From: Nitrososphaeraceae archaeon
GTDB taxonomy: Archaea; Thermoproteota; Nitrososphaeria; Nitrososphaerales; Nitrososphaeraceae
Direction: 5' to 3'
Length of the DNA: 11,508 nt
Assembly (NCBI GenBank): GCA_025449515.1
Contig: JANWJI010000032.1
Coordinates: 1-11,508 of the forward strand
Positions 1 through 7,412 of the stretch are shown here, one piece after another (the stretch's first letter is position 1; every line of letters starts with the position of its first letter). The notes under the pieces were generated by a model. It had not been told where the DNA came from and did not search any database. It saw only the letters and a program-made list of their open reading frames with translations. The position numbers and the translations under genes were made by a program.

Positions 1-86
1 AGCTAGAAAATTTCCTAACATGGTAAAGGAGATCTTTCTAAAAGCAACTCTCTATAACATGTTCAATCGAATGACATAACCATCGG

Positions 87-94
87 CATAAATG
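87..94 (+). promoter_or_regulatory. weak TATA-like box before the broken Lrp-like gene
   Basis: The sequence CATAAATG is centred about 25 bases before the ATG at 115, the spacing expected for an archaeal TATA box serving a leaderless transcript. The box is a poor match, and this is the only support beyond the spacing. It favours ATG 115 over the out-of-frame ATG at 108. Confidence 0.25.
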
Positions 95-114
95 AACTAA
101 AATCCTAATGGATT

Positions 115-597
115 ATGCAACAGAGCATAAAGATCGTAAGACTACTTTCTAGGGATTGTAGAACTCCTTATCTAAAGATGGCCTCTGCTGTAGGGATTAC
201 TCCACATGCTATTAAGACCAGAATTAATAAAATGCTTGCTCACGGGATAATTCAAAACTTCGTCGCGATAGTAAATCCGGCAATATTTGGATATGAAAAA
301 CAGTGTATCCTGACTATTCGTAGTATTGGTAAGAAAATCAAAGAAGACGAAATTATGAAAAAGTTGAACCTTACAGGTGACTTGAGATTCTATACAAAAC
401 AACTGGGAGGAGCTGCTTTATTTTCAGTATTGGTTAAAGGTGGATCTGAAGATAAGATTGGGCTCATGGTCGATATACTAAGACCGGCTGTTGCGGTTTG
501 TAAGCTTCTTGATCTTCAGCCAGTTTACACAAATATAATAAATTCTGATTTGAAAATTATAAGGGCTCTTATCAAATGCAAGAATGGATATTTCTAA
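115..597 (+). pseudogene. N-terminal half of a frame-broken two-HTH Lrp/AsnC-like regulator
   Basis: This part encodes an AsnC-type winged helix-turn-helix at residues 4-50, with the recognition region around ITPHAIKTRINKML, followed by an alpha/beta linking domain at about 55-140. The start of a second HTH is visible at residues 143-153 (NSDLKIIRALI). The frame then ends prematurely at KCKNGYF. The second HTH continues in another frame from about 575, so this is the first half of a longer protein of about 305 residues rather than a complete 160-residue regulator. Archaeal Lrp-type proteins bind DNA as dimers and respond to amino acids or general nutrient state; the ligand here is unknown. 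The start at ATG 115 is the first possible one in frame, because a TAA lies at 106-108. A residual N-terminal DNA-binding fragment could still be made. I am confident of the family and fairly confident that it is broken. Confidence 0.75.
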
Positions 598-1032
598 TAT
601 TGCTAAAGAAACCTCACTATCAGCAAGGACCATAACAAGAAGATTAGAAAAGATGAAAGAACATCATTTGTAGATTTTATTATTTTTATGGATATGTCAT
701 CCATGCATCTAGTAGGTTACATTCAATTTATTGTACTAATCGATATTGACAAATCTCTTTATGAGCATATCCTCAAGAGAATATATACTGAATTCCAGGA
801 ATATCTAATAGCAATTCCTAACGTAAACCAAAGTGAATTTATATTTGCACTATTTTATAGTCCAAATATACCAGCAGTTGAATTAATATTGACACGATTA
901 TTATCCTTTGACGGAGTAAAAAGTACTGAATTATTTATCATGACAAGAATGGGCTATTATATCGACTGGTTAAAAAGAGAAATAAACATAAGGTTGAAAT
1001 CAGAAAGAGCAGACACGGCTGCAATAAATTGA
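575..1032 (+). pseudogene. C-terminal half of the frame-broken two-HTH Lrp/AsnC-like regulator
   Basis: From 575 to 670 the +2 frame reads NARMDISNIAKETSLSAR and then TITRRLEKMKEHHL, a textbook AsnC-type recognition helix and wing. It hits TAG at 671-673. The protein then resumes in the frame of the first half at about 670 (VDFIIFMDMSSMHLVGY) and runs to TGA at 1032, giving an alpha/beta effector-type domain ending in WLKREINIRLK. Joining the first half, this HTH and the C-terminal domain needs one frame change near 574 and a second near 668-670, which restores the original frame. The open frame beginning with ATG 688 alone would lack any DNA-binding domain, so it should not be read as an independent gene. 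Sequencing or assembly error is the alternative to true decay. Confidence 0.72.
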
Positions 1033-1660
1033 GATCTGTCAATTGAAAGTAACGTTCGCAGGCTCATTTAGCCAGTCTTCTATTAGCAACTATATGAAAA
1101 TCTAATAGTAGGAGGTTTTCAGACATTTCAATTCTTGGGTAAAGTTATTGAAAAAAGATGTATGACATGAATATTTTGGTAGATTAGGCATAACAACATG
1201 AGATTACTCATATTAATTTGTGTCGTTCCTGTCACTACTCCTCTGCTCTACATTCGATATAATACTATAAGACGCTCCAATTCATTAAATAGCGAGAGTG
1301 AAAGGTCTGAAAAAGTGATTATAAATACTGGCTACGATTTATCAGGATTCCATAAATTGATACAGGAGAAGACAAATTTTGCTCGCTCACGGTATTTCTG
1401 TGCAAAATCAAGAGTGTACTAATTCTATTTTTTTACTAGACATATTTGTCTCAGGAATGTCTCTAAAAGATGATCGTATAGTGAGGAGAACACGATAAGG
1501 CCACTGCTAACCATGTCATTGATCGAAAGATATAAGGGACTTGGATGCTTGCGAAAAAGGAGACAAGCGTTGTTAGTTTTTTGTTAAATTAACATTTCTA
1601 TTTAGATAGTTGTGGAATTCCTCTGCTAAAATAGGTTTATTGGGGCTGCTTATCAAATAG
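1033..1660. other. gene-poor interval between the regulator remnant and the channel
   Basis: I see no supported gene here. A short open frame at 1198-1422 (+, 74 codons) starts with a hydrophobic stretch, but it has no recognisable domain and no good promoter. A small hairpin is possible at 1080-1108 (CTATTAG paired with CTAATAG, 15-base loop). A run of seven T at 1428-1434 could act as an oligo-T terminator for plus-strand transcripts. The interval may hold further decayed sequence, but nothing is identifiable. Confidence 0.5.
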
Positions 1661-2434
1661 TTACTTACCAGACTTCGGTTTACTAAGTGATCTTATCATA
1701 GTTGTTAATACTTCTACCTCCTCTTCACTCAATTTTTCAACCTCGTCTATTCTATTCTTTATAACTGTCTTGGTTTCGTCTACGAGGCCTACCTGCGCCC
1801 CCTTAATCCTTTTTTCGATTACTGTGGATGTAACCAAGGCAATTAGTGTCCACAGGATTCCTATTGCAGCGAACATCACGACGGTCGCTATTGCTTTCCC
1901 AATGAAAGTAACTGGATAAAATTCTCCATACGCCACAGTTGTTATTGTTTCTATAGCCCACCAGAATGCGTCGTTTAGATTTGTTATAGTTGCATTTGGA
2001 TTTGGAGATTCTGCAAGATATTCGCCAAAGGCTCCGAGAATAATCGTTATTGCAGCTAAAATAGTCATTATAAATATCTGGCTACCTCTTATGCTACGAA
2101 GCATTTCGAATAGCCGGACTGTCCTGAAAATGGTGAGTAGTTTGAAACTTAGTAACGAATAATTGGCTGGGATAATACTATCGATGGATCCCAACAACGC
2201 CAAGGGGACCATGGCAGGAAATTCGTACCAGTGCTTTATGATATACTTTCTCTTCTGTGGCGATGCTTTAAGTCTGATACAAAAATCTATAACCAGTAGA
2301 ATAACCACTATAAAGTCAAAAATGTATATTGCAAGAAGTTGTTGCGCATTTAATGGATATATAAAAATAAAAATTACTAATATTAGAGAGATGATAGTAG
2401 ACGCCGTTATTAGGATATCCCAGTTTTGACTCAT
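1661..2434 (-). CDS. voltage-gated-type six-helix cation channel with altered selectivity filter
   Basis: This is an intact 257-residue membrane protein built like a single-subunit Kv-type channel, presumably a tetramer in the cytoplasmic membrane. Segments: S1 about 6-26; S2 about 32-54, with acidic D40 and D50 and closing R54; S3 about 66-88; S4 about 95-117, with R104, R107, R113 and R116; S5 about 118-140; pore helix about 153-165; filter 165-171; S6 about 178-205. A charged, probably coiled C-terminal tail (206-257) follows. The overall size resembles KvAP. The filter reads TTVAYGE, where potassium channels normally have TVGYGD: the first glycine is alanine and the aspartate is glutamate, so ion selectivity cannot be assumed. 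S4 charges are fewer and less regularly spaced than in strong voltage sensors. The gene has its own TATA-like box and no operon partner. Confidence 0.88.
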   Translation of the reverse strand: MSQNWDILITASTIISLILVIFIFIYPLNAQQLLAIYIFDFIVVILLVIDFCIRLKASPQKRKYIIKHWYEFPAMVPLALLGSIDSIIPANYSLLSFKLLTIFRTVRLFEMLRSIRGSQIFIMTILAAITIILGAFGEYLAESPNPNATITNLNDAFWWAIETITTVAYGEFYPVTFIGKAIATVVMFAAIGILWTLIALVTSTVIEKRIKGAQVGLVDETKTVIKNRIDEVEKLSEEEVEVLTTMIRSLSKPKSGK

Positions 2435-2747
2435 TGCTATTTAGTATGGCTTGAAATATATATGCGATATCTGCTCTCTTACACTCCAACAAGTCGATGT
2501 ATCAACGTTCTTACTACCACTCATTATGAGGGCCTAAAAAGTCATTTTACAACCACATAGAATCATATCTGAAAGTTCCAAATATGGTAATTATGACAAT
2601 TAACCACCAGTACCTAGGTGGTAGGGAATAAGTAATGATAACAACATGAGTACAGGGAAACATCAATCAGACGCTTGTTGTTTACTATAACCATAATCAA
2701 TTGTTCTACTAGTAGATAATGACCGAACAATCTAGAAAGCAAACTAA
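2435..2747. other. intergenic interval, channel promoter plus small hairpin
   Basis: Apart from the channel promoter at its left edge, the only structure I see is a 6-bp stem at 2603-2608 and 2617-2622 (ACCACC/GGTGGT) with an 8-base loop containing the palindrome CCTAGG. No T-run follows on either strand, so it does not look like a terminator. No gene is supported. Confidence 0.45.
2452..2464 (-). promoter_or_regulatory. TATA-box promoter of the channel gene
   Basis: Read on the minus strand the sequence is CATATATATTTCA. Its centre lies about 24 bases before the ATG at 2434, so transcription should begin at or next to the start codon and give a leaderless mRNA. No Shine-Dalgarno-like sequence is present before the ATG, in agreement. 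Confidence 0.55.
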
Positions 2748-3557
2748 TTATTTAACTTTCCTAGAGGCATTTGCCAGCTGCTCCTTGCACTCTTTATAAC
2801 CATCATCTATAAGTCGGTCGATTGTATTTTTTGAAAAATCAAATGTTTTATTTGATACGGTATTAAAATCGTTCTTACGTTCGAATCGAATTACATAATC
2901 AACATCCACAATGTCATCTATTAAATCATTGTACGTCAAAGGTTCATCTGTCTCAAGCCTAATACTTTTGCTCTTTTTTTGCAAGAGCTTTTGGATTTGT
3001 TCCTTGCATTGACTGTTGCCTTCTGCGATTTTGATTAAAGATTTTGACAATACCTGAAGGTCAGCCATAATAACTGCGACATATTCATCAAATCGAGTCC
3101 TGTCATGATACATTATATCATTTTTCCTATCGATTACACCATCGTAGTCAGGAGGAATGTATTCCTGTTTGCCAGGATGCAGATTCACTATGGCTATTTT
3201 TAGTGCTGGAATATGATTTACCTTTCTTATGTTAGCCCAATATCTTCTGTGAGAGATTATGGCTTCCCTTAGTGGTGTATTGGCTGAAATGCCCCCATCC
3301 CAAAAATAACGAATGTTAGTTCTTCGAGATCCATGATCCACATGATTTGTATTAACATCACTTTTACGTAGTAGTTCTTGTTTATCAGATTCATTTTCCA
3401 CTAGAGTATGATCTTCCACCTCTAATCTAGTAAAGTCATAATTTATTGGAACTGAACAGCTAGCAAGAACAAAATTGGAGGTAATTCCATCATCATATTT
3501 TATAACATGTTCGTGGCCGTGTTTTTCGTTTTGGCCATCAGGCAGATTTCCCTCAGA
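2748..3557 (-). pseudogene. C-terminal part of interrupted patatin-like phospholipase (DGG aspartate)
   Basis: This open stretch is in exactly the same frame as the upstream part and follows directly after the TAA at 3558-3560. It first reads through a patatin-typical strand (DGITSNFVLASCSVPINY, ending near the GTG at 3419). It then gives the catalytic aspartate motif WDGGISANTPL, with the Asp at codon 318 counted from ATG 4250. About 180 residues of lysine-rich C-terminal sequence follow, ending in ASRKVK. A start at GTG 3419 would yield a fragment without nucleophile or oxyanion hole, which could not be an active lipase. The conserved open frame downstream of the stop suggests either recent inactivation or an error in the assembled sequence. 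Confidence 0.75.
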
Positions 3558-4250
3558 TTAAATTTTTTCGTATCTTCCATATCCAGACTTTCTTATTCCA
3601 TCTTCCTTTTCGTAACTATCGAAAACCACCGGGCTACCTTCCTGTACATCCACAGCTACTAACAGCAATCTTGGCTCATTCTTTTCAAAGGAAGTTGCTA
3701 TGGGAAATTTTGCAAACTTTTCCAAACTTTCCTTTAAAGGTATACTATCAAAGGTAAACCAAGTATTTGTTGCATCGAAAAACCTTAAATCTAGTATTGG
3801 TCTCTTTGGATTGAAGACGTTTGGAACCCCTTTGAGAATATATTCTTTAGTACTATAGTACCTTCTCGCTGATTCTCCTGAAGCTGCAATCGAGGTTATT
3901 CCATGCCAATAGTCCCAGTAACGGCTAAATGCAGGCTGAATACAATCAATATACGAATATGTAGAGACATATTTCCAAAATTCTATAATTCGTTCAGCTG
4001 AACCCTGCCACGTCTTATTTTCCTTCACATAACTTACCAGAATAGCCGCATTTATAGCGCCTATCGAAGTTCCAGCGACAATGTGAAATGGTGGTTCATT
4101 GTTCTTGTTCTCCTCGTGCAACCTTTTACGAACAAATTCATAAATGGACCTGTATGCACCTGCTTCGTATGCTCAAAGTGAACCCCCTCCTTGGAATATT
4201 AAGGCCCTGTGTATATTAGAAGTAGAATCAGTATTGTTTTCATCAACCAT
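3558..4250 (-). pseudogene. N-terminal part of interrupted patatin-like phospholipase (GxSxG nucleophile)
   Basis: From ATG 4250 the frame encodes MVDENNTDSTSN and then RALIFQGGGSL, a TGA at 4173-4175, and AYEAGAYRSIYEF. The TGA stands exactly where the patatin oxyanion-hole motif GGGxxG has glycine; GGA to TGA is a single-base change. Further on is the nucleophile elbow GTSIGAINA, with Ser at codon 62, and then a long helical region up to RYEKI, where TAA at 3558-3560 (codon 231) stops the frame again. No frameshift is needed: the whole gene is one frame of 500 codons with two stops. Patatin-like enzymes are Ser-Asp dyad acyl hydrolases acting on lipids. A product starting at the ATG at 4121 would lack the oxyanion hole. 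The family is certain; functional status is probably lost. Confidence 0.78.
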
Positions 4251-4271
4251 ATTAGATGCAGACACTATCTA

Positions 4272-4282
4272 ACTTTTATCTG
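4272..4282 (-). promoter_or_regulatory. possible TATA box of the patatin-like gene
   Basis: On the minus strand AGATAAAAGTT is centred about 27 bases before ATG 4250. The spacing fits a leaderless archaeal promoter and supports 4250 as the original start codon, although the box itself is only a moderate match. Confidence 0.3.
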
Positions 4283-4385
4283 TCTATTATCAATTTCGGA
4301 TTTTCTTTTCTCTACCTCCTACCTTTTAAAAAATCATTTCGGAATTCCGCTTGTTTTTGCACCATGCTAGATATGACCTAATGCG

Positions 4386-4401
4386 AATGGCCTAGGCCAT
4401 T
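4386..4401. repeat. 16-bp perfect palindrome in a divergent intergenic region
   Basis: AATGGCCTAGGCCATT is its own reverse complement over all 16 bases. It lies between the minus-strand phospholipase (start 4250) and the plus-strand frame at 4475, about 74-89 bases before the latter. Its length and lack of spacer suit a dimeric regulator site, but no second copy was noticed in the window. A shorter palindrome, CGGAATTCCG, occurs at 4340-4349. Confidence 0.45.
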
Positions 4402-4474
4402 GATATAGTTCCAACATTGCTTTACCCTATTACTGAACCGAAAATAGTAGAATCAATCAAATTAGTGATATTCT

Positions 4475-4735
4475 ATGAATGAACAAAATAAAAAAATTGT
4501 CGTATTCAAAAAGTCTAACATAAGACTAGACTATAGTAACGTTATAAAGCAACAGCTTCCCCATAATGCCCTTGATATGGCTGTAAATGATGCCTATACT
4601 TTCTTTCATTACGAAATTCCTGCATTGGAATCTTGGCCAATTTCCCCCTACTCCGGATTGATGGACATTTCAGCTTTGACAAGTGCATTTTCCGCCAGAA
4701 TCAAGCAATCGGTTTTATACGTTAGTACATCATAG
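4475..4735 (+). CDS. unrecognised short protein, possibly a truncated gene
   Basis: This is an 86-codon frame starting with ATG (MNEQNKKIVVFKKSN) and rich in polar residues, with an aromatic and proline-rich middle (FFHYEIPALESWPISPYSGL). There is no membrane segment and no motif that I recognise. It ends at a TAG lying inside the first copy of a 19-bp tandem repeat. Beyond the repeat, a different frame is open to 4913 and has protein-like composition (VGHAEIAVLQRSKHMLQLMN). Removing one repeat copy would bring the two into the same frame, apart from the TAG, so this may be the 5' part of a broken gene of about 140 codons. No convincing promoter precedes it. It could also be non-coding. Confidence 0.35.
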   Translation: MNEQNKKIVVFKKSNIRLDYSNVIKQQLPHNALDMAVNDAYTFFHYEIPALESWPISPYSGLMDISALTSAFSARIKQSVLYVSTS

Positions 4736-4775
4736 ATTGAGCATATTAGCATAGATTGAGCATATTAGCATAGAT
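4731..4775. repeat. 19-bp tandem repeat, 2.4 copies
   Basis: The unit CATAGATTGAGCATATTAG occurs perfectly at 4731-4749 and 4750-4768 and partially (7 bases) at 4769-4775. The stop codon of the preceding frame lies in the first copy. Identical copies suggest a recent slippage-type duplication. Confidence 0.9.
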
Positions 4776-5128
4776 AGACAAAACTTTCTATCAAAATTTG
4801 TAGGCCATGCGGAGATAGCAGTATTACAAAGGTCAAAACATATGTTGCAGCTTATGAATCCGGTAGAGCTGTCAAATAGATTAGCTTCCTTTCTTACCTT
4901 ACATTCCAATTAGTAAAGATATGCGTATCTAAATTTCAATGAAAAACATTTTATTATATGCTTCTAATACTAATTATTGCATATTCATAATCGATTATGT
5001 ATCTTTAAACTAAAAACATAGTTAAAATTGCATTTTTTTTAAACTCACTGTGAGGATCAGACTGCTACTCATTTATACTTCCAATATATTTTGTCATATC
5101 ACAATAGATCCCCAATCTTGACTCAACT
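4736..5128. other. interval with possible gene remnant and oligo-T tract
   Basis: After the tandem repeat, plus-strand frame 4755-4913 stays open for 52 codons and may be the displaced tail of the frame that begins at 4475. The rest is very AT-rich. A run of eight T at 5033-5040 could terminate plus-strand transcription. The palindrome CTCACTGTGAG at 5044-5054 follows it. No other gene is seen. Confidence 0.4.
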
Positions 5129-5626
5129 TCATAATTCTGTTCCGTTTCCGATTTTTACAATGTATCCGCAACTCATCTCAGGTAAAAAATCTCCCTTAAT
5201 TAGTAAACATTTTTTGTAATATAAATAATATTTACAATCCTTGCATTGAAATCCATCAGCTCCCTTATCAATTACATCTCCTGCATCAAATTGAAGTTTT
5301 TTTCCTGTCCTCTTAATGTAATCCCAAACAATATCTCCTGGTAGCATGCCTACTCCTTTAGCAGAAAAGAACTTCGAAATCCCGCGTTCGTTATTTATTT
5401 CTCCTTCAACAAGATGACATTTTTTCTCATCTCCTAGATTAAATTTGCATTTTGCACAATTTTCCTCAGAGACTGGTTTGCTGTCTAATTCATGATAGTC
5501 AGCATCATGTTTTGAGATTTTTATCCCTTTTTGTAGAACCTGCAGAAGTGCCATATCTGCATGCGTTCTATCCCGCTCTTCTTGTTCTCCAACAGATTTA
5601 GCGATAGCCGAATCTTCAACACTCAT
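5129..5626 (-). CDS. cysteine-rich protein with two HiPIP-like clusters
   Basis: This is a soluble protein of 165 residues with no signal peptide or membrane helix. It has a charged N-terminal region (1-50) and then two similar cysteine modules. Module 1: C57, C60 and C70, followed by HLVEGEINNERGISKFF. Module 2: C128, C131, C140 and C153 (CKDCKYYLYYKKC, then LLIKG and SCGY). The spacing C-x2-C-x8/9-C, followed by a hydrophobic-x-x-G turn and, in module 2, a further Cys after 12 residues, resembles a compact high-potential iron-sulfur protein, a one-electron carrier. In module 1 the fourth position appears to be serine (GIS in place of G-x-C), so only module 2 has four candidate cluster ligands. 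The gene is divergent from the MFS exporter. I infer the HiPIP relation from pattern alone; zinc binding is an alternative. A start at Met25 is also possible. Confidence 0.72.
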   Translation of the reverse strand: MSVEDSAIAKSVGEQEERDRTHADMALLQVLQKGIKISKHDADYHELDSKPVSEENCAKCKFNLGDEKKCHLVEGEINNERGISKFFSAKGVGMLPGDIVWDYIKRTGKKLQFDAGDVIDKGADGFQCKDCKYYLYYKKCLLIKGDFLPEMSCGYIVKIGNGTEL

Positions 5627-5669
5627 CAGTAGTTCTATCTTTCAACTTGGTCTTGATTGCTAATTAGCA

Positions 5670-5677
5670 TTTAAAAA
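5670..5677 (-). promoter_or_regulatory. probable TATA box of the HiPIP-like gene
   Basis: On the minus strand the sequence reads TTTTTAAA, centred about 47 bases before ATG 5626. The transcript would carry a short leader of about 20 bases. A second AT-rich box (GTATATTA) lies at 5681-5688, so the exact promoter is uncertain. Confidence 0.35.
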
Positions 5678-5857
5678 GTGTAATATACAAACATCTCAGA
5701 TGCTACCTCAATCCGGTCATCACAGGAGATTCATGGAGATAACATGTCCCTCCAGGTTCTTTATTGATTTTTCTGGTTAGAGTTTGCATGTTTTATTTTC
5801 TAAATGACTATTCAAAGGAACTTTTAGTTACATCTTATGACAGTATTTGATGCATAA

Positions 5858-5865
5858 TTTTAAAT
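5858..5865 (+). promoter_or_regulatory. TATA-box promoter of the MFS exporter
   Basis: TTTAAATA is centred about 30 bases before the TTG at 5892. This predicts transcription starting within a few bases of that codon, which supports TTG as the start of a leaderless message. Confidence 0.5.
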
Positions 5866-5891
5866 ACGCCCAACTGCCGACCCTTTTGTAA

Positions 5892-7412
5892 TTGTCTGCA
5901 AGTGCTGATATTAGGCCCTCTGCTCCAGAACATATTTCGTTTAATGCGTGGAAAACTATTCTAATATTATCGGGTACTATTGTGATATTTCTCTACCTTA
6001 ATACCGCGATGTCCCCGGCTCTTCCGGGTATTGCTCAAGACTTTCAAATTTCTGACGCTTTAGCATCATGGGTGATGACAGCATACATGGTTTCTGGAGC
6101 TGTCATGACTGTGATAATGGGAAGGTTAGCGGATCTTATTGGAGCCAAGAAAATGCTAATGATAATGATGATCTGTTTTACCGTAGGAACTATCTTGGCA
6201 CCTTTTTCTCCTAACATATCTGTTCTTCTTGCTCTGAGAGTACTTCAGGGAATAGCAGTGGCTAGTACTCCAATTTCAATGAAATTGATAAGAGATCAGG
6301 TCCCAAAAACCAAATTCCCTATTGGTTTGAGCGTATATCTCGCGGCCTATTCTGGCGGCATGGCACTGGGGGCTGTGCTAGGACCTGTTGTTGCTGCAGG
6401 CCCGGGATGGCAGGGTAATTTCTATCTCATTGCTCCTATTGCAGTTGTTTTGTTATTTGTATGCTGGAGGTTCATTCATTCAGATGAGAGTAAAAAGATA
6501 CAAGAGCATGATCTCCTTGACGAAGCTCCAAGCAACATTCCTCTGAAGGCTAAAAAGCACCGTATAGACTATATCGGTATTATAACGCTGACTGTGACAC
6601 TCGTCAGTTTTCTTGTAGCAATAACAGTCAGTGGATCAATTGCAACCAATCCGGTAGGGTTTATGATTCCTCTGGTCATCGGAATTATTTTCATGATACT
6701 TTTCATAATTCTGGAAAAGAGAATAAAGTCTCCATTAGTTAACTTGAAGTTGGTTTTTCATCCAGTTATTTTTACTGGAAACATCATGATGCTGATGTTC
6801 GGTATTTTACAGTATTTCGTTATAACAGGCATACCACGGTTGGGCTCTGCGCCTGCCCCATCTGGGTTAGGACTAGACGCAATTCACACAGGACTACTGC
6901 AGTTGGCTTTTGGACTGTCAATGATGATCTTTGGGCCGGTTTTCGGATTGATGGTGGCAAAAAGAAGGGGACTTAATATAAAGTTGCTGGTACCTGGTAT
7001 AGGAATTACTGCCATTTCATTCTTGTTACTTTTGTTTTTCCACTCTACATCACTAGGCGTCAATGTTAGCCTCTTTATTTTTGGCATGGCTGGAGCGCTT
7101 TTACCAAACACATTGAATAACACTACCATTGGATTTACTCCTAGAGAATATACGGGAATCTCATCGGCTATTACAAACATGATGAGAATCGTAGGAGGGG
7201 CAATAGGTCCAGTGTTGACAACTGTAATTCTAGCCTCTGCTACGATCCCTATTACTGTTGATAATGTTGAGAAAAGCTACCCGAGCCCAATCACATATAA
7301 CATTCTTTTTGGACTTGGGCTTGCAATGGCAATTGCATGTGTCTTCCTAGGTATGAAAATGAAACGCCTTGCAACTAAGATGACGCCATTAACTGCCAAA
7401 GATGTGACGTGA
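5892..7412 (+). CDS. MFS multidrug-type exporter, DHA2 (14-helix) family
   Basis: This 506-residue integral membrane protein has about 14 hydrophobic segments, near 20-40, 56-76, 88-106, 110-130, 144-166, 174-193, 225-246, 255-275, 292-314, 333-355, 363-384, 388-408, 423-455 and 467-488. Family signatures visible: motif A GRLADLIGAKKM at 77-88; the RVLQG form of motif B at 116-120; and a motif C-like GGMALGAVLGP at 155-165, followed by GWQGNFYLIAPI, the usual DHA2 pattern. Such proteins export drugs or metabolites in exchange for protons; the substrate cannot be told from sequence. TAA at 5889-5891 blocks any upstream extension and the first ATG (residue 40) lies inside helix 1, so TTG 5892 is the best start. 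The gene is divergent from the HiPIP-like gene and convergent with the WtpA-like gene. Confidence 0.92.
   Translation: MSASADIRPSAPEHISFNAWKTILILSGTIVIFLYLNTAMSPALPGIAQDFQISDALASWVMTAYMVSGAVMTVIMGRLADLIGAKKMLMIMMICFTVGTILAPFSPNISVLLALRVLQGIAVASTPISMKLIRDQVPKTKFPIGLSVYLAAYSGGMALGAVLGPVVAAGPGWQGNFYLIAPIAVVLLFVCWRFIHSDESKKIQEHDLLDEAPSNIPLKAKKHRIDYIGIITLTVTLVSFLVAITVSGSIATNPVGFMIPLVIGIIFMILFIILEKRIKSPLVNLKLVFHPVIFTGNIMMLMFGILQYFVITGIPRLGSAPAPSGLGLDAIHTGLLQLAFGLSMMIFGPVFGLMVAKRRGLNIKLLVPGIGITAISFLLLLFFHSTSLGVNVSLFIFGMAGALLPNTLNNTTIGFTPREYTGISSAITNMMRIVGGAIGPVLTTVILASATIPITVDNVEKSYPSPITYNILFGLGLAMAIACVFLGMKMKRLATKMTPLTAKDVT

Noticed and set aside
172..402. 76-codon minus-strand frame
   Set aside because: Antisense to the first HTH and linking domain of the Lrp-like gene; shadow frame.
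1198..1422. 74-codon plus-strand open frame with hydrophobic N-terminus
   Set aside because: No recognised motif, no promoter at suitable spacing, and a composition typical of chance frames. Kept only as a note within the intergenic interval.
2163..2429. 88-codon plus-strand frame
   Set aside because: It lies entirely antisense to the intact channel gene, whose motifs are clear, so it is a shadow frame.
2880..2895. GTTCGAATCGAATT resembling a tRNA T-loop
   Set aside because: It lies inside the phospholipase frame, with no acceptor stem or anticodon arm around it.
4173..4175. TGA at the conserved glycine as evidence of a recoded genetic code (TGA = Gly) or selenocysteine
   Set aside because: Other genes here (MFS exporter, regulator C-terminal half, methyltransferase) appear to end at TGA, the same gene also contains a TAA, and selenocysteine is not expected at this patatin position or in this lineage.
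5033..5054. CTCACTGTGAG palindrome next to an A/T run as an intrinsic terminator of the HiPIP-like gene
   Set aside because: A hairpin loop would leave only a 4-bp stem, and on the minus strand it is followed by A residues rather than T.
6884..7180. 98-codon minus-strand frame
   Set aside because: Antisense to the helices of the MFS exporter; shadow frame with no motif.
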